DNA from: Mastigias papua
Taxonomy: Eukaryota; Cnidaria; Scyphozoa; Rhizostomeae; Mastigiidae
Reading direction: 5' to 3'
NCBI GenBank assembly: GCA_964019165.1
Contig: OZ025279.1
Location: forward strand, 3,241,602-3,305,601
Length of the DNA: 64,000 bases
The notes beneath the pieces were generated by a model that did not search any database, was not told where the DNA came from, and worked only from the letters and a program-made list of their open reading frames with translations. Shown here piece after piece: positions 63,340 through 64,000 of the stretch. The translations under genes were made by a program, and so were the position numbers. Positions within the stretch are counted from its first letter, which is position 1. Every line of letters starts with the position of its first letter.

Positions 63340-63430
63340 TAAGATACTAAATAGAGGCCCCGCCCCGTCAAGAATCACGACGATGAAGGTTTAACCTCCT
63401 TAAAAATAATATGAAATATGAAATGATTGA
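63340..63430 (+). mobile_element. LINE 3' tail fragment
   Basis: gaggccccgccccgtcaagaatc, then aacctccttaaaaataa and a (gaaat)-like tail, resemble the 3' tail at about 15475-15560 (ggggcccatagaaatc...accctccttaaatg). It is probably the 3' end of the same LINE clade. The coding part is absent. Confidence 0.45.
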
Positions 63431-64000
63431 ATGATGAATTCTGCTTGAATCAATCTAAGACGGCCAAGCATCTTCTGATCTTTTAAGACAAAGAATTAGA
63501 ACAGATACCCTGCAGCAATAACGCCCTTATAGCTTTTGAATTAACGGCATAACAAGTATTGTCATTTAGTCTTCATTTCTAATCCAAGTTACTCAGAATG
63601 GGTTAAAAAGGATTCACTTCTAAAGTCATAGTAACCCCGTATCACTTTTTTGGGGTGAATTTGAATATGCCATAAGTAAGGTAGGACAATGTTGACATAA
63701 ACTTTATGTATTTAAAATTACAACAAATGAGAGGAATAATCAGGAGGCATTTAATTTAGCTGTCTAATCACAAAAGAACTGCCCAAGACGTATTCTGTCA
63801 CTCTTCTTTGACTCTCTCTGCTCAAATGTTGAGAGAAATGTGAGAAAACTTTAAAGAAATTTGGTCGTTTTATCCATAAAGTTATAAACAGCCAGTTTGA
63901 AAGTTCCTATATAAAAGTATAACACATCTTAGGACCATGGAGTTACAAATAGAGGCATTAATTTGGACCTTACAGGACGGAAAACTAGGTAATTAGAAGT
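63431..64000. other. Non-coding, nothing recognised
   Basis: No supported gene or repeat up to the window end. Confidence 0.4.

Overview
This is animal (invertebrate metazoan) nuclear DNA: AT-rich, gene-poor, with GT-AG introns, long microsatellites and decayed retroelements and DNA transposons. Penelope-like elements (PLEs), several LINE relics, hAT/mariner-type MITEs and a VWA7/hemicentin-type secreted protein gene suggest a marine invertebrate (for example a cnidarian, echinoderm or mollusc); the sequence does not settle which. No bacterial operons, CRISPR arrays or rRNA genes were seen.

Layout. 1-3300 is a nest of Penelope-like fragments: a near-perfect 1.47 kb palindrome of a GIY-YIG endonuclease and 3' region (1-1475), a second PLE in the opposite orientation (about 1866-3057) arranged like a twin-primed 5' inversion, and a third 3'-end fragment (about 3045-3300). 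The two large elements face each other tail to tail across a (TA)n tract (1693-1836). Each carries a hammerhead-ribozyme-like motif next to the tract, and one of them looks complete. 6064-7467 is a single-exon FLVCR/SLC49-type transporter gene. 7793-7976 is a hAT/Buster-like MITE with target-site duplication. 9870-11005 holds a (TG)n tract and a degenerate ~107 bp satellite.

11821-24943 (minus) is the best multi-exon gene. Six exons join in frame to a predicted 679-residue secreted protein with a VWA domain of the VWA7/hemicentin type. Its introns hold a LINE relic, a higher-order minisatellite and other repeats. A similar signal-peptide exon in the same splice phase lies at 53780-53972 (minus), 29 kb upstream, and may be an alternative or duplicated first exon.

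25-47 kb is mostly non-coding with a fold-back MITE (two copies), a 20-bp tandem repeat, a LINE relic (36.4-37.4 kb), tRNA-like SINE heads and a PLE reverse-transcriptase scrap (44 kb). 47457-50342 is the most interesting object: a ~2.9 kb element with ~185-195 bp terminal inverted repeats enclosing one decayed ~730-codon gene of a widespread uncharacterised invertebrate/fish protein family. That protein ends in a Cys-rich domain and has motifs resembling PIN/FEN-like nucleases rather than a DDE transposase. An 89 bp x 3 tandem array follows. 56-64 kb contains a pentanucleotide microsatellite, two LINE relics, a mariner-like palindromic MITE and a LINE 3' tail.

Only the transporter and the VWA gene look like intact host genes. 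The rest of the coding signal is mobile-element debris. Domain calls were made by eye from translations, and no database search was run.
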